Shown here in pieces: positions 51,574 through 61,027 of a stretch of DNA of 64,000 nt. Below the pieces are notes generated by a model that ran no database searches, was not told the DNA's origin, and saw nothing but the letters and a program-made list of their open reading frames with translations. Where the stretch lies: NCBI GenBank assembly GCA_902780635.1, contig CACZGH010000002.1:124001-188000 (forward strand). The letters run 5' to 3'. Origin of the DNA: an uncultured Prevotellaceae bacterium (lineage in GTDB: Bacteria > Bacteroidota > Bacteroidia > Bacteroidales > Bacteroidaceae). A program made the translations under genes and the position numbers. Each line of letters opens with the position of its first letter. Position 1 is the stretch's first letter.

Positions 51574-53520
51574 TTAGTATCCTGGATTTTGAACCAGATT
51601 GGGGTTCTTGACAATCTCGTTCGTAGGAATCGGCCATAGGTAGTTGCGGGTCGTGAACACGTGCAGCAACTCGGGGTCTTGAACTCGCTGGTAGTATTCC
51701 GCTGCCGAGGTGGCATCAGAATTCCACTGCCATATATTGGTGTTGAAGTATTTCGAGCCTTCCAGCCAGCGGCGCACATCGTCATTGCGATAGCCCTCGA
51801 ATGACAGTTCCACCGTGCGCTCCTGTTTGATGATCTCACGCATACCGTCCTTGGTCATGTATTTGTTGGCGTGTTTGGCGTTGGCCCATGCCACTTCTAC
51901 TGTAGGCACACCAGAGCGCGCGCGGATGGTGTCGAGCAAGGCCAGGATTTCGCCCTGACGCTGTTCGCCATACACCTCATTCAGACACTCGGCATAGCTC
52001 AGCATCATCTCGTTGTAGCGGATGATAGGCCATGCATAGCGGGTGATGGTACCATTGCCCTGTGTGTCGGGGTGCATCAGTTTGCGAAGGAACACACCCG
52101 ATGTGGGCACGTCGATGTCGTCATGAGTCTGACGGCCATTTGCCTCCTGGTAACGCATCTTGAGGTTGTAGAGCGTGCCGTATCCACGCACCCTTGAGCG
52201 GTCGAAACCGATAGAGGCGTAGAAACGCGGCTCTCTGTTCATGAACATATAAGCTGTCTGCTCGCCTACCTGTGCCACCGTGTTGTGGTCGGCGGTGATG
52301 GTGACCACGGAGTCTTTGTGTGCATAGTCGAATGTCGGGTCCTCATCCATGGGCAGACCATTCTGGGTGTAGAAGAATTCCGTCGCATTGAGGGTCGGTC
52401 CAAACCACTGCCAGGCATCTCCGGTCGATGTGGCGGCAGAGCTCTTGTAGTTGATGGAGCGCTGTATCTCGTGCCAGCTCAAGACCTGGTTGGTGGTGCG
52501 AGAGCAGCCCCAGATCACTTCCTCGTTCCATTTCGATACCATCGCATACTGATAGTTGTACATATAGGGCAGACGGATGGAGTCGTTTCTGAAGTTACGG
52601 GCATCCACGGTCTTCGAATAGTCAGATGCGGGATATTTGAACAGACGGATGTTTGATGCCCTGCACAGGTTCATGGCTTCCTCGTAGGCTGCCAGTGCGC
52701 GCTGCCATTTCTTCTTCTCCAGTTCGGTGTCATTTTGTGGGAACAGCTTCGTGCCGTCTTTGTTTTCCAGCGAATAGTAGAGCGGGTTGTTATTGAACAA
52801 GGGGCTGGCTGCATACAACAGCACTTTGGCCTTGAAACAGCGGTTGATGACCTGGTCGATTCTTCCCAGTTCGGAGGTGTTGATGATTCTGATGGGGAGC
52901 GCGTCGACCGACTCGTCGAGCATCTTCACAATATAGTTCACCACGGTGTCGACAGGCTCGCGGGGTTGCTGGTTGGCTTTGTCAGACACATCGAGAGGAG
53001 TCTCTTCCCTGATGAGAGGGATGGCACCGTATTGTGTGAACAGCAAGAAGTGGTAATAGGCGATGAGGAATTTCACCTCTCCGCTCCATCTGCTCTTCTC
53101 GCTCTGTGTCATATCGGGCACACGGTCGATGTTGTTGAGGAAAGTGTGGCAGATACGCAGCGGGATAAACAGTGACTGCTCGCAGGGAGCGTGCTCGCTC
53201 CAGCTGCCTCCCCAGTCGCCATACCAGAAACTCATGATGGGCTGGTCGGCACTGAGTTTGCCCAGCACGGCGTTCTTGCCGTCGGTCACGCGGTTGATGC
53301 TCATGATCATCTCGTCGCTCATGCCGAGAAACGAGTAAGTGTTGTCGTATTCAGGGATATAGTGGTAGCAGGTGGCCAAAGCCCTGTAAGCCGTCTCTTT
53401 TCTGTTGAAGAGTGCGGAGATCTCCTGTGTGTTGTCTGGCACCACGTCCAAATAGTCTGAACAGCCACTAGCTGTCACGGCCAGCAAACCAAACAATATG
53501 TATTTTAAACTCTTTTTCAT
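51574..53520 (-). CDS. susD: SusD/RagB-family starch-binding-like outer membrane lipoprotein
   Basis: 648 residues with a lipobox (LFGLLAVTASGCSDYLDVVPD). TPR-like helices (about 25-320) and the SusD-like C-terminal half are clear: DNTQEISALFNRKETAYRAL, IRICHTFLNNIDRVPD-type CHTFLNNIDRVPDMTQSEK, VKFLIAYYHFLLFTQYGAIPLI, VLLYAASPLFN and RYNEMMLSYAECLNE. It forms the lid of the SusC channel and delivers oligosaccharides. Longer than the SusD average of about 550 residues, owing to inserts in the C-terminal half. Placed 28 bp after susC. The symbol denotes the family, not the starch system. Confidence 0.92.
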   Translation of the reverse strand: MKKSLKYILFGLLAVTASGCSDYLDVVPDNTQEISALFNRKETAYRALATCYHYIPEYDNTYSFLGMSDEMIMSINRVTDGKNAVLGKLSADQPIMSFWYGDWGGSWSEHAPCEQSLFIPLRICHTFLNNIDRVPDMTQSEKSRWSGEVKFLIAYYHFLLFTQYGAIPLIREETPLDVSDKANQQPREPVDTVVNYIVKMLDESVDALPIRIINTSELGRIDQVINRCFKAKVLLYAASPLFNNNPLYYSLENKDGTKLFPQNDTELEKKKWQRALAAYEEAMNLCRASNIRLFKYPASDYSKTVDARNFRNDSIRLPYMYNYQYAMVSKWNEEVIWGCSRTTNQVLSWHEIQRSINYKSSAATSTGDAWQWFGPTLNATEFFYTQNGLPMDEDPTFDYAHKDSVVTITADHNTVAQVGEQTAYMFMNREPRFYASIGFDRSRVRGYGTLYNLKMRYQEANGRQTHDDIDVPTSGVFLRKLMHPDTQGNGTITRYAWPIIRYNEMMLSYAECLNEVYGEQRQGEILALLDTIRARSGVPTVEVAWANAKHANKYMTKDGMREIIKQERTVELSFEGYRNDDVRRWLEGSKYFNTNIWQWNSDATSAAEYYQRVQDPELLHVFTTRNYLWPIPTNEIVKNPNLVQNPGY

Positions 53521-53548
53521 ATCCTTAATTCATTTTTGTTGAGCCATG

Positions 53549-56500
53549 TCAGAATTCTAAGTTCACACCAATGTTGAAGACTCGCTGTGTAGGATAGCCA
53601 ATGCCATAGCCACCCATCTCAGGATCCCATAACTTGAAGTCGCTGAAGCAGAACAGGTTGTTGCCAGAAGCGAAGATGCGCAGCAAGCTCAGGCCCCAGC
53701 TTTTCACCGTCTTTGTAGGAAGAGAGTATCCCACCTCCAATGTCTTCAGACGCAAGAACGAACCGTCACGCAGCCACCAGGTGGAGTTGACCGTGTTGTT
53801 GGCGACACCAGCTGTCGACAAACGTGGCCAGAAAGCGTATGGGTCGGGGTTCTCCTCGCTCCAATAGTTGCCGGCCACCAGTTTCAGGGCGTTGCGGTGG
53901 TTGGCCAGAGGCTCTATGGACGAAGGCTGGATGAAGAATGACGAGTGGGCCGAACCTTGGAAGAAGAACGACAGGTCGAAATTCTGATAGCCGGTTGAGA
54001 TACCGAAGCCGTATACGATTTCGGGGTCTGTAGGATAGCCGATGGCCACCATATCCTTAGAGTTGATGACACCGTCTTTGTTGATGTCGACGTATTTGAT
54101 GTCGCCGGCCATATAGGTGGCACCTGCCACGACTTCCTGGCGTGGACTGTTCTCCACATCGTTTTGGTCGATGAACAGACGCTCAGCCACATATCCCCAT
54201 TGCTGGCTCAGGTTGTAACCGAAGCGGTTGCGCCAGGGCTCTGGATAGATGAGGTCGCCACCACGGATGTATTTGCTGGTGGAGTAGGTGTAGTTGAAGC
54301 GGGTCTGCAACCACCATTTGCGGGTAATGCTCCAGTTGATGTCAAACGAGGCGTCGAAGCCCTGTTTGCTGGTCTTACCCATGTTGGCGTAGATGTCGGC
54401 AGTGGCACCCATGGCCTGTGGCACGGAACCCATCCGCTGGTAGATGTCGTCACGGTCTTCACGGAAGTACTCAAACTGGATATTCGCCTTGTGCAAGAGG
54501 TCGATCTCCACACCATAGTTCTGCATGGTGGCAGCCTCCCATCCAATCTTCGAGTTGGCGTAGCGGTTGATGGAGTAACCGTTGTAGGTGACGTCGAAAT
54601 CCTGTCCCCAGGTGTAACCTGTGCCGCCGTTGTTGGTGTTGACATCGGCCAGATAGTAGAAGCGTTGGCTCGTCGACATGATATTGTCGTTACCCACCAA
54701 GCCATAGCTGGCCTTGAGTTTGAACATGGGGAAGAGTTTTCCAAGATAGGAGTTCTTCCAGAATTCCTCGTTGGAGACGATGTAGCCCAGACCGATAGAG
54801 GGGAAGAAACCCCAGCGGTGGTCACGGTCGAATTTTTCCGAACCGTTGTAACCGAAGTTGGCCTCCAGGAAATACCGCTCACCGAAGCTATAGGTAAAGC
54901 GGCCTGACAGACCCAGTGTGCGGATAGGCAGTGAACCGAACGCGCCACCCTGGTTGCCCAGGAGCTGCTCTTTCATCTGTCCTACCAACATGCCACTGAC
55001 TCCATGCTTGCCAAACTCACGGTTGTACTGTGCGGCGACCTCAAAATAGTAAGAGCTACTCGTTGACAGGCTCTGTGAGGGGTTGCTCAGACGGTCTGTT
55101 CCCTCCTGCACCTGGTCGAGACTGTATTTGGTGCCCAACTCGCTCACTTCCGTCTTCAAGGCATAGTAGAACGGTGTCATGGAGCGGGTGTTGGTGTTGG
55201 AGCCCGTGGAGGTGAACGATGCCAGTCCTCTGACGGAGAGACCCTCAGTGATCATCTTCAGGTCTTGCTCGATGGTGAAGATGGAGTTGCCCGTATAGGA
55301 GAAGGCATCGGAGTAGCCTACCATCATCTCTGCGTAGGGGTTGGGATAACGCACGCTACCTACATTGTTGCCGTAGAGCACATGGTCTGCATAGTACCAG
55401 GTGTTGTCTATCGACTTGTCGTAGTATGCGGGGAAGTCTACCGGGTTGGCACGCATGATCTGGTCGAAGAGGGAAGATGTCGATGCTGCCGGCGTGTTGG
55501 AGCGGTCAAGAAGGGTGTAGACCTTGACAGACGCTTTTGTGGTCTTGGTCAGATTGACATCGATATTCGCACGGATGTTGTAACGGTTGATGCTGATGTT
55601 GTTGTTGTAGTTGTTGACCGACGGAACTTTCAGAAGACCGTTCTCGTGTGTGTACGCAGCCGACAGATAATACTGGGCTACCTCACCACCACCAGAGGCG
55701 GTCACCGTGGCCTTGGTGTTGAACGCCACGTCTTTGAACATCATGCCGTACCAGTCGACATTGGGATAGAGCATAGGGTCGACACCCTTGCGAGTGTTCT
55801 CTATTTTCTCCATCAAGTAGGCATCGCTGGTCACACCTTGTATGTCACGTGTACGCATCGCATAATTGTAAAGGTTCATGTAGTCTACACCATCCACAAA
55901 TTCCAAAATCTTCGTCGGGGTGGATATCTGCGACTCCAGACGGCCTGTGATTTTGATCTTACCTTTCTTACCCGATTTGGTGGTGACCAGAATCACACCA
56001 TTGGCACCCTTCGAACCATAGAGGGCGGTGGCGGTGGCATCTTTCATGATGGAGAAACTGGCAATGTTCTCTGGCTCCAAGCGGGCCAAGTCCTCGGTCG
56101 ACATCTCGATACCGTCGATGAGGATGAGCGGGCCAGCCAGCGAACTCTCCAAACTGCTTACACCACGGATGAAGAAGTTGGCGTTGTCCTTGCCAGGCTC
56201 ACCAGTGCGCTGGTAGGAGACCACACCGGCTATACGACCAGCCATCGTGTTGGTCAGGTTGGTGCTTGGCGTGCGCAACTCAGCAGGATTGATGGTCTCG
56301 ATAGAACCGATCACAGAGTTTTTCTTCTGCTTGGCAAAAGCCACGACCACCATCTCGTCGAGTGTTTTCTCGTCTTCTTTCATGACCACGTCGATGACGG
56401 TGCGCTTGCCCACATACTCAGTCTTAGGCGAAAAGCCTACATAAGAAAAGGTGATAGAGTCACGGGGTTCGGCATTCAGCGCATACTTACCATCGATAGA

Positions 56501-56674
56501 GGTCACTGTACCGCCCGATTCCTTTCCCCTTACAACCACAGTGACACCAGGCAATGGTGTGCCTTCAGAGTCGACTACGAGTCCTTTTACGATTTGCTGT
56601 GCTTGCATAGGCAAAGACCCGATGACAAGCATCATCGCTAACGCAAAGAACTGTTTCAAAGGATTCTTTCTCAT
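53549..56674 (-). CDS. susC: SusC/RagA-family TonB-linked outer membrane transporter
   Basis: 1041 residues with a signal peptide (LAMMLVIGSLPMQAQQ). Domains: a carboxypeptidase-regulatory-like beta-sandwich (about 28-110, VKGLVVDSEGTPLPGVTVVV), a TonB-box-like region (DEMVVVAFAKQKK), the plug (about 115-230, with FFIRGVSSL and GSKGANGVILVTTKSGK) and a 22-strand barrel to the end (RVFNIGVNLEF). Imports oligosaccharides with SusD, energised by TonB. First gene of a seven-gene operon that ends at the 44917 terminator. Its promoter has the shared CCACTTT element. Confidence 0.94.
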   Translation of the reverse strand: MRKNPLKQFFALAMMLVIGSLPMQAQQIVKGLVVDSEGTPLPGVTVVVRGKESGGTVTSIDGKYALNAEPRDSITFSYVGFSPKTEYVGKRTVIDVVMKEDEKTLDEMVVVAFAKQKKNSVIGSIETINPAELRTPSTNLTNTMAGRIAGVVSYQRTGEPGKDNANFFIRGVSSLESSLAGPLILIDGIEMSTEDLARLEPENIASFSIMKDATATALYGSKGANGVILVTTKSGKKGKIKITGRLESQISTPTKILEFVDGVDYMNLYNYAMRTRDIQGVTSDAYLMEKIENTRKGVDPMLYPNVDWYGMMFKDVAFNTKATVTASGGGEVAQYYLSAAYTHENGLLKVPSVNNYNNNISINRYNIRANIDVNLTKTTKASVKVYTLLDRSNTPAASTSSLFDQIMRANPVDFPAYYDKSIDNTWYYADHVLYGNNVGSVRYPNPYAEMMVGYSDAFSYTGNSIFTIEQDLKMITEGLSVRGLASFTSTGSNTNTRSMTPFYYALKTEVSELGTKYSLDQVQEGTDRLSNPSQSLSTSSSYYFEVAAQYNREFGKHGVSGMLVGQMKEQLLGNQGGAFGSLPIRTLGLSGRFTYSFGERYFLEANFGYNGSEKFDRDHRWGFFPSIGLGYIVSNEEFWKNSYLGKLFPMFKLKASYGLVGNDNIMSTSQRFYYLADVNTNNGGTGYTWGQDFDVTYNGYSINRYANSKIGWEAATMQNYGVEIDLLHKANIQFEYFREDRDDIYQRMGSVPQAMGATADIYANMGKTSKQGFDASFDINWSITRKWWLQTRFNYTYSTSKYIRGGDLIYPEPWRNRFGYNLSQQWGYVAERLFIDQNDVENSPRQEVVAGATYMAGDIKYVDINKDGVINSKDMVAIGYPTDPEIVYGFGISTGYQNFDLSFFFQGSAHSSFFIQPSSIEPLANHRNALKLVAGNYWSEENPDPYAFWPRLSTAGVANNTVNSTWWLRDGSFLRLKTLEVGYSLPTKTVKSWGLSLLRIFASGNNLFCFSDFKLWDPEMGGYGIGYPTQRVFNIGVNLEF

Positions 56675-56734
56675 AGAACAGTTATAATTGGTTTTTAGAT
56701 TGTAGTTTTTCGGATTTGAGCTGAAACTTCATTG

Positions 56735-56786
56735 CAAAGATAGTAAAAACTAATATGTGAAAAAATAGTGTTATCTTCAAAAGTGG
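56735..56786 (-). promoter_or_regulatory. susC promoter with shared upstream CCACTTT element
   Basis: On the minus strand, CCACTTTT (56786 to 56779) stands 44 nt (first base to first base) upstream of the -7 box TATCTTTG (56742 to 56735). A T-rich stretch at the -33 position replaces TTTG. The 5' UTR would be about 57 nt. The same element and spacing occur before GH9 and the GH16 gene. Confidence 0.7.
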
Positions 56787-57018
56787 AAAGGTAGAAGGTA
56801 TTTTCTTGTATAAAGTATTGATAATAAGTACTTTAAATATCAAGCGCACCCATAACAAAGTAGATAAAATGAAACCAATTTTGAGTGTATTTTTTACATT
56901 TTTATGCATTTCAACTCGTCATTTTCCCCTTTTTTTAGTCTACATTTTTAAAAGTGGTGTTGTTGGTGTAACCTATTGAAAAACAAGAAATTAAACTCAA
57001 AATAGGGATTTAAAATAT

Positions 57019-57070
57019 CCACTTTTTAGCTCACTGGCCTTTTTTCGTTCTCTTTTTTTCTATATTTTTG
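57019..57070 (+). promoter_or_regulatory. GH9 promoter with shared CCACTTT element
   Basis: CCACTTTT begins at 57019 and the -7 box TATTTTTG at 57063, again 44 nt apart. A T-run covers the -33 position. The ATG follows at 57099. Confidence 0.7.
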
Positions 57071-57098
57071 CACACATGATGATTTAGGCACATCAATT

Positions 57099-59498
57099 AT
57101 GAAGAAAAGGTTGAAAAAGACAAGAGCAGAGCGCATCATGATTTTGCCGTGGAGCGTCTCTTTGCTCTTGTTTTTTTGTCTTTGTATGCATGCCCAGATG
57201 CCATTGCCTTTAGACACGGACCACTCCTTGGAGACGGAGCTATTGCGCCACACACCAAAGAGATGCGAACCATTGCCCATCACTCCCTTATTGACAGGAT
57301 GGTGGCACCAAGGACTTGGCACGATGACTTACGCCGATGACGGACAACTCCGTTTGTGCTTGCCCGTGCAAACAGGCCGGCGGGCGCAAGGTTCTCCCGA
57401 CGACCCTGACTATGCCACTTTCGGCCGGGCTACTGTCTCCTTCGATTTCAGTGGGCGGCATCTGGAAGAATACGACCGTATCACCCTGGACGTATATCCC
57501 CAATGTGAGGGCGTGGCCATCATGAATCTCAATCTTTTTTTGAGCCAGGGCGGTAATGAGTCGCTGGGTGCCCATTTGGTCAATCTGAAAAACAATCAGT
57601 GGAACAAAGTGGTATATCAGATATCCGGCCTGAGACGTGACCACGTCCGGTGTCTTGACATCTATACCGACCTGAAAGGAAGAAACCAAGCTGAGTGTGA
57701 CTCTTTCACTTATTTGATAAAAGACATTCGGCTAGAACAAGTAGACCACTCAGAGAAAGAGACAGGCTGGTGTCCTTCCCCCGGACGTATCGCATACTCC
57801 ACCGCAGGCTATTTCACTGGGGGGAATAAGACAGCCGTCGTCCATCTACTGGATGTAAACTTGTCGTCCTCCCTCTCCGGCCGTCCCTTCCAACTGCTCC
57901 GTGCTGCAGATGGCAAGGTCGTATATAAGGGTAACGTGGAAGAAAGGAGCGCTTCGACAGGAACTTTCGGCATCCTTGATTTCTCCTCCTATTCTACGCC
58001 AGGTGAGTATCAGTTGGCGTGTGCGGGCATGAAAACAGCTCCGTTTCACATAGGCGACGATGTCTTCCGCCATGCCGAGCAACTGTTGCTCAATTTCATC
58101 TATGGTCAGCGGTGTGGATATGCAGTGCCGGGCATCCATGGCGTGTGCCACCACGATGTGTTCTGCACCTACCAAGGCAAGAATGTCTCCTATGGTGGAG
58201 GCTGGCATGATGCCGGCGACTTGTCACAGCAAACCGTTCAAACTTGTGAGACCGCCTACGCGCTGCTGGAGGCATGGCAAAAAATGGCTGACCAAGACCA
58301 GGTGATGGCGGCACGGCTGATGGATGAGGCAGTCTGGGGCTTGCGTTTCGTGCTGCGCTGCCGGTTGGGCGATGGCTATCATGCCAGCAGCATCGGTTTG
58401 CTGCATTGGACAGACGGCATCGTGGGCACAGCAGATGACATCTTCACGGTGCGACGGCAAAACGTGGCATATGACAATTTCTTATATGCGGCATACGAAG
58501 CCTATGCGGCCAGGATTCTGCCGCCATCGGCTTTGCGAGACAGCCTAGCATCGGCCGCCGTCGAAGACTTTCAATATGCCATTGCGAAATTTGAGAAAGA
58601 GGGCTATGACCTATTCCCACATATCTTTGAGCATACCTACAATACCTCTCCTTCTCAATATCATGCCACCATCAGTTGGGCGGCGTCACAACTCTTCATG
58701 TTGACAGGAAAGGATAAGTATGGTGAGGCAGCCATCCACCATATCCGCTATGTGTTGGGGTGCCAGGAGGAGGGTGGTGCCTGTCCCGGTTATTTCTATC
58801 GTGACGAGTCACGTCGTTCAATCGTGCATTACATCCATCAGTCTCGTGAACAATTATTCATGCAAGCCTTGACAGACTTGTGCGAAAGTCAACCCCATCA
58901 TCCGGATTATGACCGATGGCGGCATGGCATACAGTTATATGGCAACTATCTGAAGCGCATGGTCGCCTATACAGCCCCTTACCAAATGGCTCCATCGGGA
59001 GTCTACCAAGCCCGTGAATACGCTGACTCGGCTGGTTTTCATTCCCTGCATATCTTTTCTCCTGAAGATGCCTATGAGCGGTATGACATCCAGCTGAAAA
59101 AAGGAGTGAAAATAGATGACGACCACTATGTGAGGCGTTTTCCTATATGGTTTAACATCTTCAATGGCAATGAGGCCATCCTGTTGTCTACGGGCAAGGC
59201 TGCCGCCTTATGTGGTCACTTTCTCAACGATGAAGACTTGTTGCAGATAGGGCGGGAACAACTGTATTGGACAGTTGGAAAGAATCCTTTCTGCCAATCG
59301 CTTATTTATGGCGAGGGTCGTCGCTATCCGTCGATGGACAGTTTCTCGTCGGGAGAGCTCATGGGAGAGATACCGGTGGGCATCCGCTCGTTGGGCGACG
59401 AAGACATCCCCTATTGGCCCCACACCAACAATGCCTGTTACAAAGAGGTCTGGGTGACGTCGGCCGCCAAGTTCTTGTCGCTCTTGACAGAGTTCTGA
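57099..59498 (+). CDS. GH9 family beta-glucanase (cellulase-like)
   Basis: 799 residues; the signal peptide has an unusually long, basic n-region before LPWSVSLLLFFCLCMHAQ. An N-terminal beta domain (about 65-205) and an Ig-like CelD_N domain (about 225-315) precede the (alpha/alpha)6 barrel (about 320-795). YGGGWHDAGDLSQQ supplies the two catalytic Asp (about residues 371 and 374), and PHTNNACYKEVWVTSAAKF the acid Glu (about 783). GH9 enzymes cut beta-1,4-glucan or mixed-linkage glucan; some members are exo-glucosidases. Divergent from susC and followed by GH5. Cofactor-free inverting catalysis is assumed from the family. Confidence 0.87.
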   Translation: MKKRLKKTRAERIMILPWSVSLLLFFCLCMHAQMPLPLDTDHSLETELLRHTPKRCEPLPITPLLTGWWHQGLGTMTYADDGQLRLCLPVQTGRRAQGSPDDPDYATFGRATVSFDFSGRHLEEYDRITLDVYPQCEGVAIMNLNLFLSQGGNESLGAHLVNLKNNQWNKVVYQISGLRRDHVRCLDIYTDLKGRNQAECDSFTYLIKDIRLEQVDHSEKETGWCPSPGRIAYSTAGYFTGGNKTAVVHLLDVNLSSSLSGRPFQLLRAADGKVVYKGNVEERSASTGTFGILDFSSYSTPGEYQLACAGMKTAPFHIGDDVFRHAEQLLLNFIYGQRCGYAVPGIHGVCHHDVFCTYQGKNVSYGGGWHDAGDLSQQTVQTCETAYALLEAWQKMADQDQVMAARLMDEAVWGLRFVLRCRLGDGYHASSIGLLHWTDGIVGTADDIFTVRRQNVAYDNFLYAAYEAYAARILPPSALRDSLASAAVEDFQYAIAKFEKEGYDLFPHIFEHTYNTSPSQYHATISWAASQLFMLTGKDKYGEAAIHHIRYVLGCQEEGGACPGYFYRDESRRSIVHYIHQSREQLFMQALTDLCESQPHHPDYDRWRHGIQLYGNYLKRMVAYTAPYQMAPSGVYQAREYADSAGFHSLHIFSPEDAYERYDIQLKKGVKIDDDHYVRRFPIWFNIFNGNEAILLSTGKAAALCGHFLNDEDLLQIGREQLYWTVGKNPFCQSLIYGEGRRYPSMDSFSSGELMGEIPVGIRSLGDEDIPYWPHTNNACYKEVWVTSAAKFLSLLTEF

Positions 59499-59504
59499 GA
59501 TGTT

Positions 59505-59690
59505 AAGGAGTTAAGGAGTTGAGGAGTTGGGGAGTTGAGGAGTTGGGGAGTTCAGGAGTTGAGGAGTTCAGGAGTGGAGACATTACCCCTGTATCATGCC
59601 TGTTTCCATCAACGAGTTGCCTTCGGTGCTATTGTCTGAACTCCTACACTCCTACACTCCTGAACTCCTTGAAAAGCCTGAACTCCTTGA
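59505..59690. repeat. Inverted array of GGAGTT / AACTCC tandem repeats
   Basis: About eight 9-nt units of the type AGGAGTTGA run from 59505 to 59576; after a 60-nt unique spacer, the opposite-strand version (AACTCCT, ACACTCCT) runs from 59636 to 59690. The two arrays can pair. They occupy most of the gap between GH9 and GH5. Confidence 0.8.
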
Positions 59691-59732
59691 TTAAGGCAAC
59701 AATGAATAATCACAAATAAAAACAAGAGAAAT

Positions 59733-60971
59733 ATGAGAAAAGGTTTGTATCTGCTGATGGTCATCCTGCTGATGACCACATTCACCACCTCTGCAGGCAA
59801 TAAGAAGAAAGGATCATTCGTGCGTGTCAGTGGTCCTGACCTCATTCAGCCCAATGGTGAAAAACTGTATATCCAAGGCACCAATTTGGGCAATTGGCTC
59901 AATCCTGAGGGCTATATGTTTGGGTTCAGCCGCACCAACTCCGCATGGATGATCGACCTGATGATCAAGCAGGCTGTGGGACCTGACTTCGCTGCTGAGT
60001 TTTGGAAGGCCTTTAAAGACAACTATATCACCCGCGACGATATCCAGTTTATCAAACAGCAGGGAGCCAACACCATCCGGCTTCCGTTCAACTACAAACT
60101 CTTCACCGACGAAGACTATATGGGACTTACCTCTTCGCAGGATGGTTTCAAAAGGATAGACGACGTGGTGAAATGGTGCCGTGAGGCCGGACTTTACCTG
60201 ATCCTTGACATGCATGACTGCCCAGGCGGACAGACGGGCGACAACATCGACGACGGGCACGGCTATCCTTGGCTCTTTGAGAGCGAACAGAGTCAGCAGC
60301 TTTTCTGCAGCATCTGGAAACGTATCGCGCAGCATTATAAAAACGAACCTGTCATCCTGGGTTATGAGTTGGCCAACGAGCCTATCGCGCATTATTTTGA
60401 AAACAAAGAGGCGCTCAACCGTGAACTGGAACCCCTGTACAAACGAGCTGTGAAAGCCATCAGAGAGGTGGACAACAACCATATCATCCTGTTGGGCGGT
60501 GCCCGTTGGAATAGCGATTTCTTTATGTTTCACGACTGGACTTTCGACTCCAATATCATGTACACCTGTCACCGATATGGCGGCGATGCCACCAAGGAAG
60601 CCATCAAAGACTATATAGACTTCCGCGACAAGACCAACTTGCCGATGTACATGGGTGAGATAGGCCATAACTCCAATGAGTGGCAGTCGAAGTTTGTCAA
60701 GGTCATGAAAGAGGTCAATATCGGTTACACCTTCTGGCCTTACAAGAAGATAGACGGCTCGTGTATGATGGGTATCCCACGTCCTGAACTTTGGGACAGT
60801 ATCGTAGTGAAATATAGTGAGGCACCCCGTGGCACCTATAAAGAATGGAGAGAGGCCCGTCCCGACCAGCAACTGTTCCGTCGTCTGCTCATGCAGTATG
60901 CAGAAAACAGCCGTTTTGCCAACTGCCGTCCACATCACGGTTACATCCAGTCTTTAGGACTGAAAGAGTAA
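59733..60971 (+). CDS. GH5 family glycoside hydrolase (exo-beta-glucanase-like)
   Basis: 412 residues with a signal peptide (LYLLMVILLMTTFTTSAG). The barrel opens KLYIQGTNLGNWLNPEGYMFG, as in yeast-type exo-beta-1,3-glucanase relatives. The acid/base Glu is at about residue 216 (GYELANEPIAHY) and the nucleophile at about 309 (MYMGEIGHNSNEW); the conserved Arg (NTIRLPFNY), the His of DMHDCPGG and the His-Tyr-type TCHRYG are present. It probably acts on beta-glucan oligosaccharides. No -7 box was found just upstream, so it is likely read from the GH9 promoter across the repeat array. Confidence 0.87.
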   Translation: MRKGLYLLMVILLMTTFTTSAGNKKKGSFVRVSGPDLIQPNGEKLYIQGTNLGNWLNPEGYMFGFSRTNSAWMIDLMIKQAVGPDFAAEFWKAFKDNYITRDDIQFIKQQGANTIRLPFNYKLFTDEDYMGLTSSQDGFKRIDDVVKWCREAGLYLILDMHDCPGGQTGDNIDDGHGYPWLFESEQSQQLFCSIWKRIAQHYKNEPVILGYELANEPIAHYFENKEALNRELEPLYKRAVKAIREVDNNHIILLGGARWNSDFFMFHDWTFDSNIMYTCHRYGGDATKEAIKDYIDFRDKTNLPMYMGEIGHNSNEWQSKFVKVMKEVNIGYTFWPYKKIDGSCMMGIPRPELWDSIVVKYSEAPRGTYKEWREARPDQQLFRRLLMQYAENSRFANCRPHHGYIQSLGLKE

Positions 60972-61027
60972 CCTTTGTGTGGTGTTTGCTTTTCGCTTTT
61001 GGCTTTTTGCAGGGCAATGGTAAATGT

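Noticed and set aside
55265-56641. Plus-strand ORF of 458 codons over susC
   Set aside because: It lies fully antisense to the clear SusC frame and its product has no domain signature; it is a by-product of the codon use of the real gene.
56950-56957. A further AAAAGTGG (CCACTTTT on the minus strand) between susC and GH9
   Set aside because: No -7 box lies 44 nt downstream on that strand, so it was not counted as part of the shared promoter element.
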